A stretch of DNA of 64,000 bases from Lacrimispora amygdalina (GCF_003432035.1 NZ_QOHO01000020.1:1-64000), one strand, 5' to 3'. Shown: positions 18,249 to 31,433, counted from the stretch's first letter. Numbers and translations: made by a program. Notes: generated by a model not told the origin, from the letters alone.

Positions 18249-20702
18249 ATGTTAGAGAATTATAGCGGGCCGGTTGTGATAGAGGCAGGGGGAGTGACCC
18301 TGACTTATCGGAATATTGCATCTGACATTATACATTGCAGATGCAGCAAAGATGGACAGAAGCAGGTGACTTCCCCTCTGGGAATCGAACTGCCGGAGCA
18401 GGGAAAACTGGATTATGAGAATACGGAAGTTTCTTGTCTGTTAGGAAATGGGCGGATTAACGGGGAAGTTGACATAAGAACCGGTAAAGTGCGCTGGACT
18501 CTTACCGAAACAGGAAGGCTGCTCTTCGAGGAAACCGGAAGGGAACTGGAAGAGATTCCTGTTTTTCATTACACAACAAGCGGGGAAAGCCCGGATGTTC
18601 AGCGGGTTAAAACTGTAGATGGAGAAAGAAATTTCATTAATAATCTGGTTTGCCGTCAGGTGCGGACTGCTTACCGGGGCAAACTGTATTTTAAGTGGCA
18701 GGAGAAGGAACGGATCCACGGCCTGGGGCAGGGAGAGGAAGGTATCTATAATTACAGAGGAACCACCCAGTATCTGTACCAGCATAACATGAGGAGTCCG
18801 ATCCCGTTTCTCGTATCAGACCGGGGATATGGCATCTTATTTGACTGCGGATCACTAATGACGTTCAATGACGATTCCCGGGAATCTTATGTTTATTTTG
18901 ATACGGTGGATCAGCTTTCCTACTATATTATACAGGGGAATAATCTGGATGAAATAATTTCAGGCGTCAGAAGACTGACCGGCCAGGCGCCCATGCTGCC
19001 CAAGTGGTCTTTTGGGTATATTCAGTCAAAAGAGGCTTATCATACTCAGGAAGAACTTTTGGATGTAGTAAATGAATATAGAAAAAGGGAAATTCCTATT
19101 GATGGAATTGTACAGGATTGGAATACCTGGGAGGATGGAAAATGGGGGAATAAGATTCTGGATAAAACCCGTTATCCGGATTTCTCCTCTGCAGTAAAGG
19201 AGCTTCACAGAAAACACGTTCATGTAATGGTTTCCGTTTGGCCCAGCATGAGCTCCAATGGTGAGAATTATAAGGAATTCCTAAATAACAGCCTGCTTTT
19301 AAATGATTTTTCCACTTATGATGCGTTTAGCCCGGAAGGAAGAAAAATGTATTGGAAACAGCTTGAGCAGGAACTTTTTTCTGCGGGTGTGGATGCGTGG
19401 TGGTGTGATTCCACAGAGCCGTTCAGCGGACCTGACTGGAAGGGCAGTTATAAAAAGGAGCCCTGGGAGAGATATTTGCTAGTTGGGGAAGAACATAAGA
19501 AATACTTGGATCCAGGGGCTGCAAATCTATACGGCGCAGTTCATGCCAGAGGAATTTATGAGAATCAGAGGAAAAGCTGCGGGGATAAGCGGGTATTAAA
19601 TCTCACCCGTTCCGGCTATGCAGGTTCACAGGCTTATGGCACTGTTCTCTGGTCAGGAGATATCTGCGCAACCTGGGAAACATTCCAAAAGCAGATTAGG
19701 GAGGGACTGAACTTCTGCATGAGCGGACACCCTTACTGGACCCTGGATGCTGGTGGTTTCTTTGTGGTAAAGGACAACTGGAAGAAGCGGGGGTGCGGCT
19801 GTCATAATGATCCGGAGCCCAAATGGTTCTGGCAGGGTGGATATGAGCTGGGAACGGAAGATGCGGCGTACCGTGAGCTTTATGTCAGATGGATGCAGTT
19901 TAGCGCATTTCTTCCTATGTTCCGTTCCCATGGAACCGATACTCCAAGAGAGATCTGGAATTTTGGGGAGCCTGGAACCATGTTTTATGATGCACTGGAG
20001 AAATGCATCCGTCTGAGATACCGGCTATTGCCATACACCTATTCGCTGGCAGGAAAGGTGATGCTTCGTGATTATACCATGTTCCGCAGCCTTCTGTTTG
20101 ATTTCCCGGAGGATGAGACTGCCTGTGAAATGGGTTCCCAGTTCATGTATGGGGACGCCCTGTTGGTTTGCCCTGTAACAGAACCCATGTATTATGAGCC
20201 GGAAAACTGCAGCTTAGAGACAAAGAAGCAGTGGAACTGCTATCTCCCCTCTGGCTTTTGCTGGTATGATTTTCAGACCGGAGAAAAGTATGAAGGCGGA
20301 CAGTGGGTTACCGTGGAAGCGTCACTTGACCGGATACCGGTCTTTGTTCGGGAAGGCGGGATTATCCCGATGGAGCAGGGACTCCAATATACGGAAGAAG
20401 CCGTGGATACGCCGTTTGAATTCCATATATATGAAGGAAAAAATGGTTTTTTTGAATTATATGAGGATGCAGGAGATGGGTATGAATACGAAAGCGGAGC
20501 GTATAACCGGATACCGGTTTCATGGAATGATACAGATAAGGAACTGTGTGTGGGTGAAAGCAAATTTGTATTTTCCCAGTCTATATCCGGGCGTACCTGT
20601 GTAGTTTATACTTCTTCAGGAAGAACAAAGATTTTTTCTTATGAAGGTAAGGAAATAAAAATAAAGCTGGAGGATGTGGGTTCTGAGGGCGAAACCTGCT
20701 GA
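18249..20702 (+). CDS. GH31 glycosidase (alpha-glucosidase / alpha-xylosidase type)
   Basis: 817 residues, no signal peptide, hence cytoplasmic. The nucleophile motif is GVDAWWCDSTEP with D387; the acid/base is expected in LWSGDICATW; FRSHGTDTPRE is a further conserved GH31 segment near the active site. N-terminal beta-sandwich, catalytic barrel (about 250-590) and C-terminal beta domains are all present. WWxDxTEP with the late SHGTDTPRE resembles enzymes acting on alpha-xylosides or branched alpha-glucosides, but substrate is not certain. Last gene of the importer operon; a terminator follows. Confidence 0.88.
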   Translation: MLENYSGPVVIEAGGVTLTYRNIASDIIHCRCSKDGQKQVTSPLGIELPEQGKLDYENTEVSCLLGNGRINGEVDIRTGKVRWTLTETGRLLFEETGRELEEIPVFHYTTSGESPDVQRVKTVDGERNFINNLVCRQVRTAYRGKLYFKWQEKERIHGLGQGEEGIYNYRGTTQYLYQHNMRSPIPFLVSDRGYGILFDCGSLMTFNDDSRESYVYFDTVDQLSYYIIQGNNLDEIISGVRRLTGQAPMLPKWSFGYIQSKEAYHTQEELLDVVNEYRKREIPIDGIVQDWNTWEDGKWGNKILDKTRYPDFSSAVKELHRKHVHVMVSVWPSMSSNGENYKEFLNNSLLLNDFSTYDAFSPEGRKMYWKQLEQELFSAGVDAWWCDSTEPFSGPDWKGSYKKEPWERYLLVGEEHKKYLDPGAANLYGAVHARGIYENQRKSCGDKRVLNLTRSGYAGSQAYGTVLWSGDICATWETFQKQIREGLNFCMSGHPYWTLDAGGFFVVKDNWKKRGCGCHNDPEPKWFWQGGYELGTEDAAYRELYVRWMQFSAFLPMFRSHGTDTPREIWNFGEPGTMFYDALEKCIRLRYRLLPYTYSLAGKVMLRDYTMFRSLLFDFPEDETACEMGSQFMYGDALLVCPVTEPMYYEPENCSLETKKQWNCYLPSGFCWYDFQTGEKYEGGQWVTVEASLDRIPVFVREGGIIPMEQGLQYTEEAVDTPFEFHIYEGKNGFFELYEDAGDGYEYESGAYNRIPVSWNDTDKELCVGESKFVFSQSISGRTCVVYTSSGRTKIFSYEGKEIKIKLEDVGSEGETC

Positions 20703-20716
20703 ATCAATATGCAGAT

Positions 20717-20762
20717 AACCGGATAAATGTACAAGTAATCATAGTACATTTCTCCGGTTTTT
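20717..20762. terminator. Rho-independent terminator after GH31 operon
   Basis: AACCGGATAAATGTAC (20717-20732) pairs with GTACATTTCTCCGGTT (20744-20759) and a T-run follows. It lies between convergent genes and is also usable by the methyltransferase transcript. Confidence 0.82.
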
Positions 20763-20775
20763 GCTGTAACAGATT

Positions 20776-21534
20776 TTATAGTTTGATTGAATACACCATC
20801 AGCTGAAGCTCTTTTGGTGTTTCTGCTTTCCCATAGTAATTGGAATAGGTCTGTTTTACCACCATATTTCTTTCCTTTAAAATTCCCTCCAGTTCTTTAT
20901 GGGTATAAAGCCTGATGGGATCCCCAAAGAAGTTTTCCGGTTTGACTAAGGGATCTCCATAAGTGATGGTTTTACCGCCGTACAGCATAATTTTTGTTTC
21001 CCTGTTCCACTCAAACCGGGAGAGAGAAAGGGCATTTTCACCTGCCTCCCAGCTGGTGGATGGAAAATATAATTCTGCATATTCAGCATTGCATATATCC
21101 ATAAAATGTTTTCCGCCTGGTTTCAAGGCCTTCGCTATCACATCAAAAATCTTTAAATTTTCGTTATCATTTTCCAGATAACCAATGGCTCCGTCTGCTA
21201 AGTTTAAAACAGCATCGAATTCCTGATCAAATGTAAGATCACGGATATCAGAAAGAATGAACTGGGCGTTTAACCCTTCTGCTTTTGCTGCATTTTCTGC
21301 ATCTGTTATATAATCGTTGGTAATGTCCGCTCCCACAACTTGAAATCCTCTTCTGGCCAGTTCCAGACTATGTCTTCCGAAACCACAGGCCAGATCCAGA
21401 ATACGCTGGCTTTCTCTCAAGCCTAATGTATCAATAATAAAGTCAGTCTGTTGTCTGGTATCCTCCACCCACGATTGATTTTTTATATCCAGGCTCCATA
21501 TTTTTTTATACCAGTCTGATTCTTTCGCTATCAC
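20776..21534 (-). CDS. class I SAM-dependent methyltransferase
   Basis: 252 residues. Motif I ILDLACGFGRHSLELA and the following GADIT strand define the SAM pocket; a later FDAVLNLADGAIGYL is motif IV-like. The start is GTG at 21534 with GGAGGAAC upstream on the minus strand. The gene is alone, convergent with the GH31 gene and divergent from the antiterminator gene. Acceptor substrate cannot be inferred. Confidence 0.85.
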   Translation of the reverse strand: MIAKESDWYKKIWSLDIKNQSWVEDTRQQTDFIIDTLGLRESQRILDLACGFGRHSLELARRGFQVVGADITNDYITDAENAAKAEGLNAQFILSDIRDLTFDQEFDAVLNLADGAIGYLENDNENLKIFDVIAKALKPGGKHFMDICNAEYAELYFPSTSWEAGENALSLSRFEWNRETKIMLYGGKTITYGDPLVKPENFFGDPIRLYTHKELEGILKERNMVVKQTYSNYYGKAETPKELQLMVYSIKL

Positions 21535-21733
21535 TTATAGTTCCTCCAATTTTTTATTGCCGGCATAATTATTTTAAACTAAAAAATGGATATATTGTAG
21601 ACTTGAATTGAAAAATATGGTATGATTAATAATAGAGTGCGGCTATGTGCAGGATACTTGTATTGTGCATTTTCGACAAAAAGTTACAGTAATTTTATCG
21701 GATTTGTATATAGATCTCCTTAGATATACATGA

Positions 21734-21739
21734 TATACT
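21734..21739 (+). promoter_or_regulatory. possible -10 box for the antiterminator gene
   Basis: TATACT lies 22 bp upstream of the antiterminator RNA site. No good -35 is found at 16-18 bp, so the promoter may need an activator (for example CcpA-type control) or lie elsewhere. Confidence 0.35.
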
Positions 21740-21760
21740 GTACCTAGAAAATAGATGTGT

Positions 21761-21792
21761 AGTTTGTGACTGGTAAGGCAGGCAAGATCTAC
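21761..21792 (+). promoter_or_regulatory. ribonucleic antiterminator (RAT) site, SacY/SacT-like
   Basis: TTTGTGACTGGTAAGGCAGG followed by CAAGATCT closely follows the RAT of Bacillus sacB (TTTGTTACTGATAAAGCAGG then CAAGACCT). Its 3' part is the same sequence as the 5' arm of the following terminator, so the two structures exclude each other. This makes the antiterminator gene autoregulated. Confidence 0.8.
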
Positions 21793-21855
21793 AGGGTTGA
21801 TATCACATGTTAGCAGAATGTGATAAGTGGTCCTGGTAGCTTGTCTATTTTTTTT
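21781..21855 (+). terminator. leader terminator controlled by the RAT at 21761
   Basis: GGCAAGATCTACAGG (21781-21795) pairs with CCTGGTAGCTTGTC (21832-21845), enclosing an inner hairpin ATCACAT/ATGTGAT, and is followed by T8 (21848-21855). It lies directly before the antiterminator start codon. Confidence 0.8.
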
Positions 21856-21869
21856 ATCTGAAGGGGCTT

Positions 21870-22709
21870 ATGAAGATAGAGAAGGTTCTGAATAATAATA
21901 TGGTATTAACTTATAATACTGAGGGAAAAGAAATCATACTGAAAGGGAAAGCAATCGGCTTTGGTAAGAAAAAAGGCGATGAAGTCGACCACAAACTGGT
22001 AGAGCGTGTCTTTATTCAGAATGACAAGCGTGATGCCCGCCACTTTGAAGAATATTTTGCAAAACTTCCTCAGGAATATTGGGAGATCAGCGAGCAGACG
22101 GCTGATTATGCAAAGAATGAGTTTGGTATGCAGCTGGATTCCAGGATCATACTGACGATCTGCGATCATATTGCAGGAGCGGTTGATCGTTATAAGGAAG
22201 GAATTATCCTTCGTAATGCCATGCTGTGGGAAGGAAAACGGTTCTATCCCAGTGAATTTAAGGTCGGTCAGTATGCGGTTGATTTAATCCGAAGAAGGCT
22301 TAATATTTCCATGGAAGAGGATGAAGCCATGTTTCTGGCATTTCACTTTGTATATGGTCAGAACAAGAGGCAGGAGACCGATAATCTGGAGTTAATAACC
22401 GGTATTATACGTGATATTGTAGATATCGTTGAGGCTGCCTATCAGGTGAAACTAAATACGGAAACCTGGGATTACCGGCGTTTCGTAACACACATTCGAT
22501 TTTTTGCGCAGCGCATGCTGCAGAACAAGCAGTATGAATCCACGGATGATGAGTGGTATCAGCTTTTGAAGAATAAATACCGCAAATCATACAATTGTAT
22601 TGTTAAAATAGCTGATTATATCCATGACCGGTACTATTATGAGATGGACCGGGAAGAGATGATGTATCTGATGATTCATATAGAAAAAGTGACGAGAGAA
22701 CTGACTTAG
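21870..22709 (+). CDS. licT: BglG/LicT family transcriptional antiterminator with two PRDs
   Basis: 279 residues: RNA-binding CAT domain (1-55, beginning MKIEKVLNNNMVL), PRD1 with H100 and H159, PRD2 with H208 and H270, all four regulatory histidines conserved at the same spacing as LicT. The protein binds RAT RNA and stops terminator formation; phosphorylation by the cognate EII inactivates it and by HPr activates it. Two RAT-terminator units flank the gene, one before it and one before the PTS gene. AAGGGG is unusually close (3 bp) to the ATG. Confidence 0.92.
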   Translation: MKIEKVLNNNMVLTYNTEGKEIILKGKAIGFGKKKGDEVDHKLVERVFIQNDKRDARHFEEYFAKLPQEYWEISEQTADYAKNEFGMQLDSRIILTICDHIAGAVDRYKEGIILRNAMLWEGKRFYPSEFKVGQYAVDLIRRRLNISMEEDEAMFLAFHFVYGQNKRQETDNLELITGIIRDIVDIVEAAYQVKLNTETWDYRRFVTHIRFFAQRMLQNKQYESTDDEWYQLLKNKYRKSYNCIVKIADYIHDRYYYEMDREEMMYLMIHIEKVTRELT

Positions 22710-22742
22710 TTCGTTTTAAGAGCACAGTAAAAACAGAGAGAT

Positions 22743-22778
22743 GGGATTGTTACCGGACTGGAAGTCCGGGCAGGACCC
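22743..22778 (+). promoter_or_regulatory. RAT site, BglG/LicT type, upstream of the PTS gene
   Basis: GGATTGTTACCGGACTGGAA followed by GTCCGGGCAGGACC matches the classical bgl/lic antiterminator target. The final GACC is shared with the 5' arm of the downstream terminator. Confidence 0.88.
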
Positions 22779-22833
22779 TGCACATAAAGCGGCTGCGGCA
22801 GTAGGCAGTCTGCTTTTAGCAGGGTCTTTTTTT
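22774..22833 (+). terminator. leader terminator controlled by the RAT at 22743
   Basis: GACCCTGC (22774-22781) pairs with GCAGGGTC (22819-22826) followed by T7. Its 5' arm overlaps the RAT, so bound antiterminator protein prevents it and allows read-through into the PTS gene. Confidence 0.88.
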
Positions 22834-22904
22834 GTAACTTAATTAGAATGAACGGGTGTCGATTCCAGATACCTTTTCAGATAGACTAAAAAATAACCTT
22901 ATAA

Positions 22905-24791
<1,887 letters not shown>

Positions 24792-24798
24792 TTATTGA

Positions 24799-26250
<1,452 letters not shown>

Positions 26251-26271
26251 TATAACTGGGGAGTTATCAAT

Positions 26272-28026
26272 ATGAAAAAAAGAGGTTTGGCAGCCGGACT
26301 TGTTTTAATGGTTACGGTTATGGCAGCAGGATGCGGCAGTCCTGCAAAGACAGAAACAACTGCTTTGCAGACAACAGCTGGAACAAAAACCGAAACTACG
26401 GCAGCAGCGGTATCCGCTGCGTCAGGCGATATAAAAGAAGGGGCCGCAGTGGTTTCTACCGCATACGGTCCGGTAAAAGGGGTACAGGAAGGGGAGCTCC
26501 TGACCTGGTACGGAGTTCCATACGGAAAGGCGCCGGTGGGTGAATTAAGGTGGCAGGCACCTGCAACACCGGATGCCTGGACGGAGGTATTAAACTGTAC
26601 CGAAGCATCACAGCCTGCAATCCAGCTTTCCGGCACTGAGGTAAAGGGAACCGAGGACTGCTTAAAGCTTGATGTATATGCAAAAGAGGGAAGTAAAAAG
26701 CTTCCGGTGCTTGTATTTATTCACGGAGGCAACAACCAGACCGGAAAGGCGGGGGAAATACCCGGAGCTGATCTGGTAAAGAATGACGACTGCGTTTATG
26801 TATCTGTGGATTACCGTCTCGGACTTTTAGGCTTTAACTGTCTGCCGGCATTAACAGCCGGGGAGAATGGAACGGGAAACTTTGCAATGCTTGACATTGC
26901 CTATGCTCTTGACTGGGTAAAGGAAAATATTGAAGCATTCGGCGGAGATCCGGGAAATATTACCATATCAGGATTCTCTGCAGGAGGCCGTGATGTAATG
27001 GCAATGCTGATCAGTCCGCAGTTTAAGGGTAAATTCCAGAAAGCCATTGCATTCAGCGGAGGTATGACCACTGCACCGGAAGATTTAAGCGCCAGAAAGA
27101 TTGCGAAAGCGATAGCACCGCTTGCTGTTGAGGATAAGAAGGCAGCAGATGAAAATGCTGCTTATCAGTGGCTGATGACAGATGCAGCTGATGTAAAGGA
27201 ATACCTTTATTCCATTTCAGCTGAGCGTCTGGCACCTCTTATGGGAAATGCAGCAATCCGTATGAGTGTATTCCCTCATCTCTATCAGGATGGGGTTGTA
27301 ATTCCGGAAAACGGCTTCGATACTGCAGACTACAACAGCGTTCCTCTTATGATGCTGACGGGAAGCTCTGAGTTCTCCATGTTCTGTCTGGGAGATAGTT
27401 ATTTTAAGAGCGGTGACATGACAGGATATTCAGAGGATGAGATAAAGGCAGCCAAAGCATTTGCCAGCAAATACGGCAGTGATATGTACCGGATCTTTAA
27501 TGCGCAGGAAAGTGCGGTGAAGATGTCCGATCACTATAAGTCGGATATTTACATCTGCCAGGTTAATTATGGCAGTGAGCAGTCTTCAATCAGAGATCTG
27601 GGAGACTATGGTGCGTTCCATGGCATTTTCGTTCCCATGCTTTCTGCAAAACACAATTATCTGGAGTTTTTTCCTGATGCATTTGGTAAGGCAGGCTATC
27701 AGGCCATGGCAAAGCAGTATAACAGTTATCTTGCAAACTTCTTGAAATCAGGAGATCCTAATGGTGAGGGGCTGGCAGCATGGAGCAGCTGGACTCCGGA
27801 TAAAAAGGTATCCATGGTATTTGATGCCACGGAAAACGATGCGGTTGTGGAGGAGAAAGATGTAACCACTACGTATCAGGATATCATGGCAGCCATGGAT
27901 CAGGATACCAGTGTTTCTCCGGAAATTAAGGATAAAATGATAAAAAATGTTTTAAACGGACGCTGGTTCAGCAGCGCACTGGATGAGCATTACGGCAATA
28001 AGAGCCTGTGGAGTGATGTAAAATAA
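26272..28026 (+). CDS. secreted lipoprotein carboxylesterase (type B family)
   Basis: 584 residues. The signal peptide ends in a lipobox AAGC, then a Thr/Ala-rich linker (about 25-55), so the enzyme is anchored outside the membrane. The alpha/beta-hydrolase core shows the oxyanion motif FIHGGN and the nucleophile elbow GFSAGG with S236; EDCLKLDVY is the family's EDCLxLN-like signature. It probably hydrolyses carboxylic esters on plant glycosides or similar compounds before uptake by the PTS, given its place as last gene of the beta-glucoside operon. The substrate is inferred only from context. Confidence 0.85.
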   Translation: MKKRGLAAGLVLMVTVMAAGCGSPAKTETTALQTTAGTKTETTAAAVSAASGDIKEGAAVVSTAYGPVKGVQEGELLTWYGVPYGKAPVGELRWQAPATPDAWTEVLNCTEASQPAIQLSGTEVKGTEDCLKLDVYAKEGSKKLPVLVFIHGGNNQTGKAGEIPGADLVKNDDCVYVSVDYRLGLLGFNCLPALTAGENGTGNFAMLDIAYALDWVKENIEAFGGDPGNITISGFSAGGRDVMAMLISPQFKGKFQKAIAFSGGMTTAPEDLSARKIAKAIAPLAVEDKKAADENAAYQWLMTDAADVKEYLYSISAERLAPLMGNAAIRMSVFPHLYQDGVVIPENGFDTADYNSVPLMMLTGSSEFSMFCLGDSYFKSGDMTGYSEDEIKAAKAFASKYGSDMYRIFNAQESAVKMSDHYKSDIYICQVNYGSEQSSIRDLGDYGAFHGIFVPMLSAKHNYLEFFPDAFGKAGYQAMAKQYNSYLANFLKSGDPNGEGLAAWSSWTPDKKVSMVFDATENDAVVEEKDVTTTYQDIMAAMDQDTSVSPEIKDKMIKNVLNGRWFSSALDEHYGNKSLWSDVK

Positions 28027-28032
28027 GAGCTT

Positions 28033-28082
28033 AAAAGAGATTTGTATTTCCTGAAAAACCGGGAGTTACGAATCTCTTTTTT
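28033..28082 (+). terminator. Rho-independent terminator of the beta-glucoside operon
   Basis: AAAAGAGATTTGTATTTCC pairs imperfectly with GGGAGTTACGAATCTCTTTT and runs into a T7 tract. Confidence 0.82.
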
Positions 28083-28214
28083 TGTGGTACTATATGGGGA
28101 GAGGTATGTTTTTTTACGAATGAAAAAGAAGCGGCGGAAATTATTCTCTTATATTTCCATAAAGGATTTTATATAATCGAATCATAGAAATGCGGCTGAC
28201 AGGGGGAATCAGAC

Positions 28215-29840
28215 ATGGTTAAGATATTTCTTGCTGAGGATGAAAAAATCGTCCGTGAAGGAATTAAGAACGGAATCGCCTGGGAAAAATACGGGTTTGA
28301 ATTTGCCGGGGAAGCGCCGGATGGGGAGCTTGCCTATCCTATGATATTAAAATCGAAGCCGGATATTCTGCTTACGGATATCCGAATGCCTTTTATGGAT
28401 GGTCTGGAACTGGCGGAGCTGGCGAAACGGGCTTTGCCGGATATACATATTATGTTTTTCAGCGGATATGATGATTTTGAATACGCCAAGCGGGCCATTA
28501 AAATCGGAGCCGCTGATTATCTTTTAAAGCCGGTGAGCAGCAGCCAGCTTCTGGAGGCTTTGGAGCGCATGAGTGAAACCATTATGCAGGAAAAAAGCGA
28601 GAAAGGATATAAGCAGGAGTTTTTAAAGCAGCAGGAAGAAAGAAAGCAGATGGACAGAGACCGGCTGTTTGATATTATTGTGTCTGGAAAGCTGAGTCTT
28701 CCTGAGCTGCTTAGAAAGGGGCAGGAGCATAATCTTTCCTTATCTGCGCCCATGTACAACCTTATTTTATTTCAGGCAAAGGGGGCGGAGAGCCAGGAGC
28801 AGTACTCTGATGAAAATGTACTCTTTGATAAAAGGCTGAAGGATGAACTGGAGGGAAGAACGGATATTATCGGATTTAACCGCCTGTCTGAGGGGTATGG
28901 CTTTCTGATTATGGGAGAAGAGTCCGATATGGAACGGAAAGTGGCATATTATTCTGAGCTTCTCATACGGCTTGCAGAGTCCTTTCCTGAGATGGAGTAT
29001 TTTGGAGGAACCGGAACCCCGGTGTGCAGGCTCAGTGAGATCCGCACCTCCTTTAAAGCGGCAAGCAGGGCGTATGCCTGCCGTTATATGCTGGACCGCA
29101 ACCAGATTTTAACCGCAGAGGCGGCAGTGAGGATTCATAATGACACCGGAAGCATCAGTCTGGAAGGAATCGATATTACCAAGTTAAGCCGGGATATTAT
29201 TCCTAACTTTTTAAAGAACGGATCGGTTCCGGAGGTGAAATATTTTGTTGAGGAGTATATGGAAGCCTGCGGAAATAATATTAATTCGCTGATATTCAGA
29301 CAGTACATACTGATGGATGTGTATCTGGCAGTCATTGGGTTTGTGTCTCAGCTTGGATTTGAACCGGAGCAGGTTTTAAAGGAGTTTGGGGATGCCAAGA
29401 CCCTTCAGCCCTGTGTGAACTCCATGGACTCTGCAGTTAAGTATACCAGGGATATTCTCACAAAAGCCATTGGTTTTCGAACCACCTGCTCCCAGAAAAA
29501 GTACCGGCTGGTACTTGAGAAGGCGGTGGATTATATTGCGGCTCATTATCAGGATGAAGACATTTCCCTTAATGCTGTGGCTTCAGCGGTGAATATCAGT
29601 CCAAACCACTTCAGCACCATATTCAGCCAGGAGATGGAGATCACATTTGTGGAGTATTTAACTAAGGTCCGCATGGATGCAGCCAGGGAGCTACTTATGA
29701 AAACAGATTTGAGGACTTCGGAGATCGGATATCAGGTGGGATATAAGGATCCCCACTATTTCAGCTACCTGTTTAAGAAAATTCACGGAATCACACCGAA
29801 AGCATTTCGGTCAGGGGGAGAAAATGAAGTACAAAAGTGA
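28215..29840 (+). CDS. AraC-type response regulator (YesN-like, long form)
   Basis: 541 residues: REC domain with D55 (LLTDIRMPFMDG), a long helical middle region (about 130-420) found in the large YesN subgroup, and a C-terminal AraC-type helix-turn-helix (about 435-535). It overlaps the kinase gene by 17 bp. Together they should control the YtfQRT-YjfF importer that follows. A TATAAT box lies at 28172-28177. Confidence 0.9.
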   Translation: MVKIFLAEDEKIVREGIKNGIAWEKYGFEFAGEAPDGELAYPMILKSKPDILLTDIRMPFMDGLELAELAKRALPDIHIMFFSGYDDFEYAKRAIKIGAADYLLKPVSSSQLLEALERMSETIMQEKSEKGYKQEFLKQQEERKQMDRDRLFDIIVSGKLSLPELLRKGQEHNLSLSAPMYNLILFQAKGAESQEQYSDENVLFDKRLKDELEGRTDIIGFNRLSEGYGFLIMGEESDMERKVAYYSELLIRLAESFPEMEYFGGTGTPVCRLSEIRTSFKAASRAYACRYMLDRNQILTAEAAVRIHNDTGSISLEGIDITKLSRDIIPNFLKNGSVPEVKYFVEEYMEACGNNINSLIFRQYILMDVYLAVIGFVSQLGFEPEQVLKEFGDAKTLQPCVNSMDSAVKYTRDILTKAIGFRTTCSQKKYRLVLEKAVDYIAAHYQDEDISLNAVASAVNISPNHFSTIFSQEMEITFVEYLTKVRMDAARELLMKTDLRTSEIGYQVGYKDPHYFSYLFKKIHGITPKAFRSGGENEVQK

Positions 29841-31266
29841 TTCGATTAAGGCGAAGATAAAAACCATGCAGGCAATTGTATTTATCCCGGTCATTATCAT
29901 GATTGGGATATTGCTATATACCATGGAGTGGCAGAATCAGCAATATCGTCAAAGCATACGGAACTTAACCATGGCAACGGAATTTAATTTCGATTTTAAA
30001 TCAAACATTGATTATAAGATGTACCGGATTGTAATTGGAGCTGATACCTTTAAAACCTTAAACCCGTATGAGGATCTGGAAAATTCCAGAAAGATCTTTC
30101 TGGAACTGAAAGACTCCACTCCCCAGGAAACCAGCAAAAAGGGATTAGATGGGATTGTGGTTCTGATTGGAATGCTGGAAAAACGAATTGAGGATATCCA
30201 GACCAGCAACATCATTGGAGATTATGACCGGAACATGGAGCGCCTTGACCAGGACATCTATGTGATTACCGATTTGATCCAGGAGTCCATGTCCGATTAT
30301 ATCTATAATGAGACAAAGACACTGGAGTCTGTGCGGCAGAAGCTTGACACCCAGACAAGACAGGTTATTGCTCTTTGTATCGTGATCGCTTCTTATCTGA
30401 TCGTATTTTTAATTGCCTCCTTTTCTTCATTTGGAAAAAGAATTACAAAGCCCATTGAGGAGCTGTGTGAATACACCATGAAGCTGGCAGACGGGAATTT
30501 AGAAGTCAGCGCACCCAAAAGCAACATCAGGGAAATTAAGGTGCTGGGGGAACAGTATGACCAGATGGTGATCCGGATCGGAGAGCTGATCCGGCATATT
30601 AAGGAAGAGCAGGAGTTAAAGAGAAAAACAGAACTGAAGCTTCTTCAGGCGCAGATTAATCCTCATTTTCTTTATAATACATTAGATACCATTGTCTGGC
30701 TGGCTGAGGGAAAGCAGCATCAGGAAGTTGTGGAGATGATTACCGCACTGTCTTCTTTCTTAAGAATCGGTTTGAACAACGGGCGGGATTTCATCACCAT
30801 AAAAGAGGAAGCAGAGCATATAAAGAGCTATCTTTTGATCCAGCATTTCCGCTATGAGGATATTATGGATTATGAGATTGATTTTGAAGAGCAGATCAGG
30901 GATTATTCCATATTAAAGCTTACCCTGCAGCCCATTGTGGAAAATGCTCTTTACCACGGAATAAAAAACTGCAGAAAAAAAGGATTCTTACGCATCAGCG
31001 GCTGGCAGGAGAAGGAAGATATTCTTTTAAAGGTGGAGGACAACGGCATTGGAATGAAACCGGAAGAGGTAAGGAAGATGGAGAATCAGATTGCGGGCGG
31101 CAGCAAAGAGGATTTTCATGTAGGGGAAGGATTTGGGATTGCCAATGTGGCAGAGAGGATCCGGTTGAATTTTGGTGAGGCATACGGACTTACCATGGAA
31201 AGCGAATACGGGGTTGGAACTGCTGTTACGGTGAGAATTCCGGCAGTGAGAAGGGGAAATAAATAA
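29824..31266 (+). CDS. membrane sensor histidine kinase (YesM-like)
   Basis: 480 residues: helix at about 16-36, a short extracellular domain (about 40-180), helix at about 182-202, HAMP, His_kinase domain with H281 in QINPHFLYNTL, and an ATPase domain with DNGIGM and GEGFGIANV. The short sensor domain contrasts with the large one at 13152. It starts inside the 3' end of the response regulator gene, so production is coupled. The signal is probably the sugar bound by the downstream YtfQ-like protein. Confidence 0.9.
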   Translation: MKYKSDSIKAKIKTMQAIVFIPVIIMIGILLYTMEWQNQQYRQSIRNLTMATEFNFDFKSNIDYKMYRIVIGADTFKTLNPYEDLENSRKIFLELKDSTPQETSKKGLDGIVVLIGMLEKRIEDIQTSNIIGDYDRNMERLDQDIYVITDLIQESMSDYIYNETKTLESVRQKLDTQTRQVIALCIVIASYLIVFLIASFSSFGKRITKPIEELCEYTMKLADGNLEVSAPKSNIREIKVLGEQYDQMVIRIGELIRHIKEEQELKRKTELKLLQAQINPHFLYNTLDTIVWLAEGKQHQEVVEMITALSSFLRIGLNNGRDFITIKEEAEHIKSYLLIQHFRYEDIMDYEIDFEEQIRDYSILKLTLQPIVENALYHGIKNCRKKGFLRISGWQEKEDILLKVEDNGIGMKPEEVRKMENQIAGGSKEDFHVGEGFGIANVAERIRLNFGEAYGLTMESEYGVGTAVTVRIPAVRRGNK

Positions 31267-31357
31267 GAAAATCAACTTTTATCCGAAAAAAATCAACTAA
31301 TTTTTGGAATACATTGAAATGACGTAAGAAACTCAACCCTTTGCAAAAGATATTGTA

Positions 31358-31386
31358 TTGAGAAATCAGGGGGATGGGTCTATGAT
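31358..31386 (+). promoter_or_regulatory. promoter of the ytfQ-like operon
   Basis: TTGAGA (31358-31363), 17-nt spacer, TATGAT (31381-31386), about 48 bp upstream of the start codon. No terminator separates it from the kinase gene, so read-through may add to expression. Confidence 0.55.
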
Positions 31387-31433
31387 ACAGGTAGTTACTT
31401 AATAGTAAATGATTCTTATTGGAGGGAACGGAT

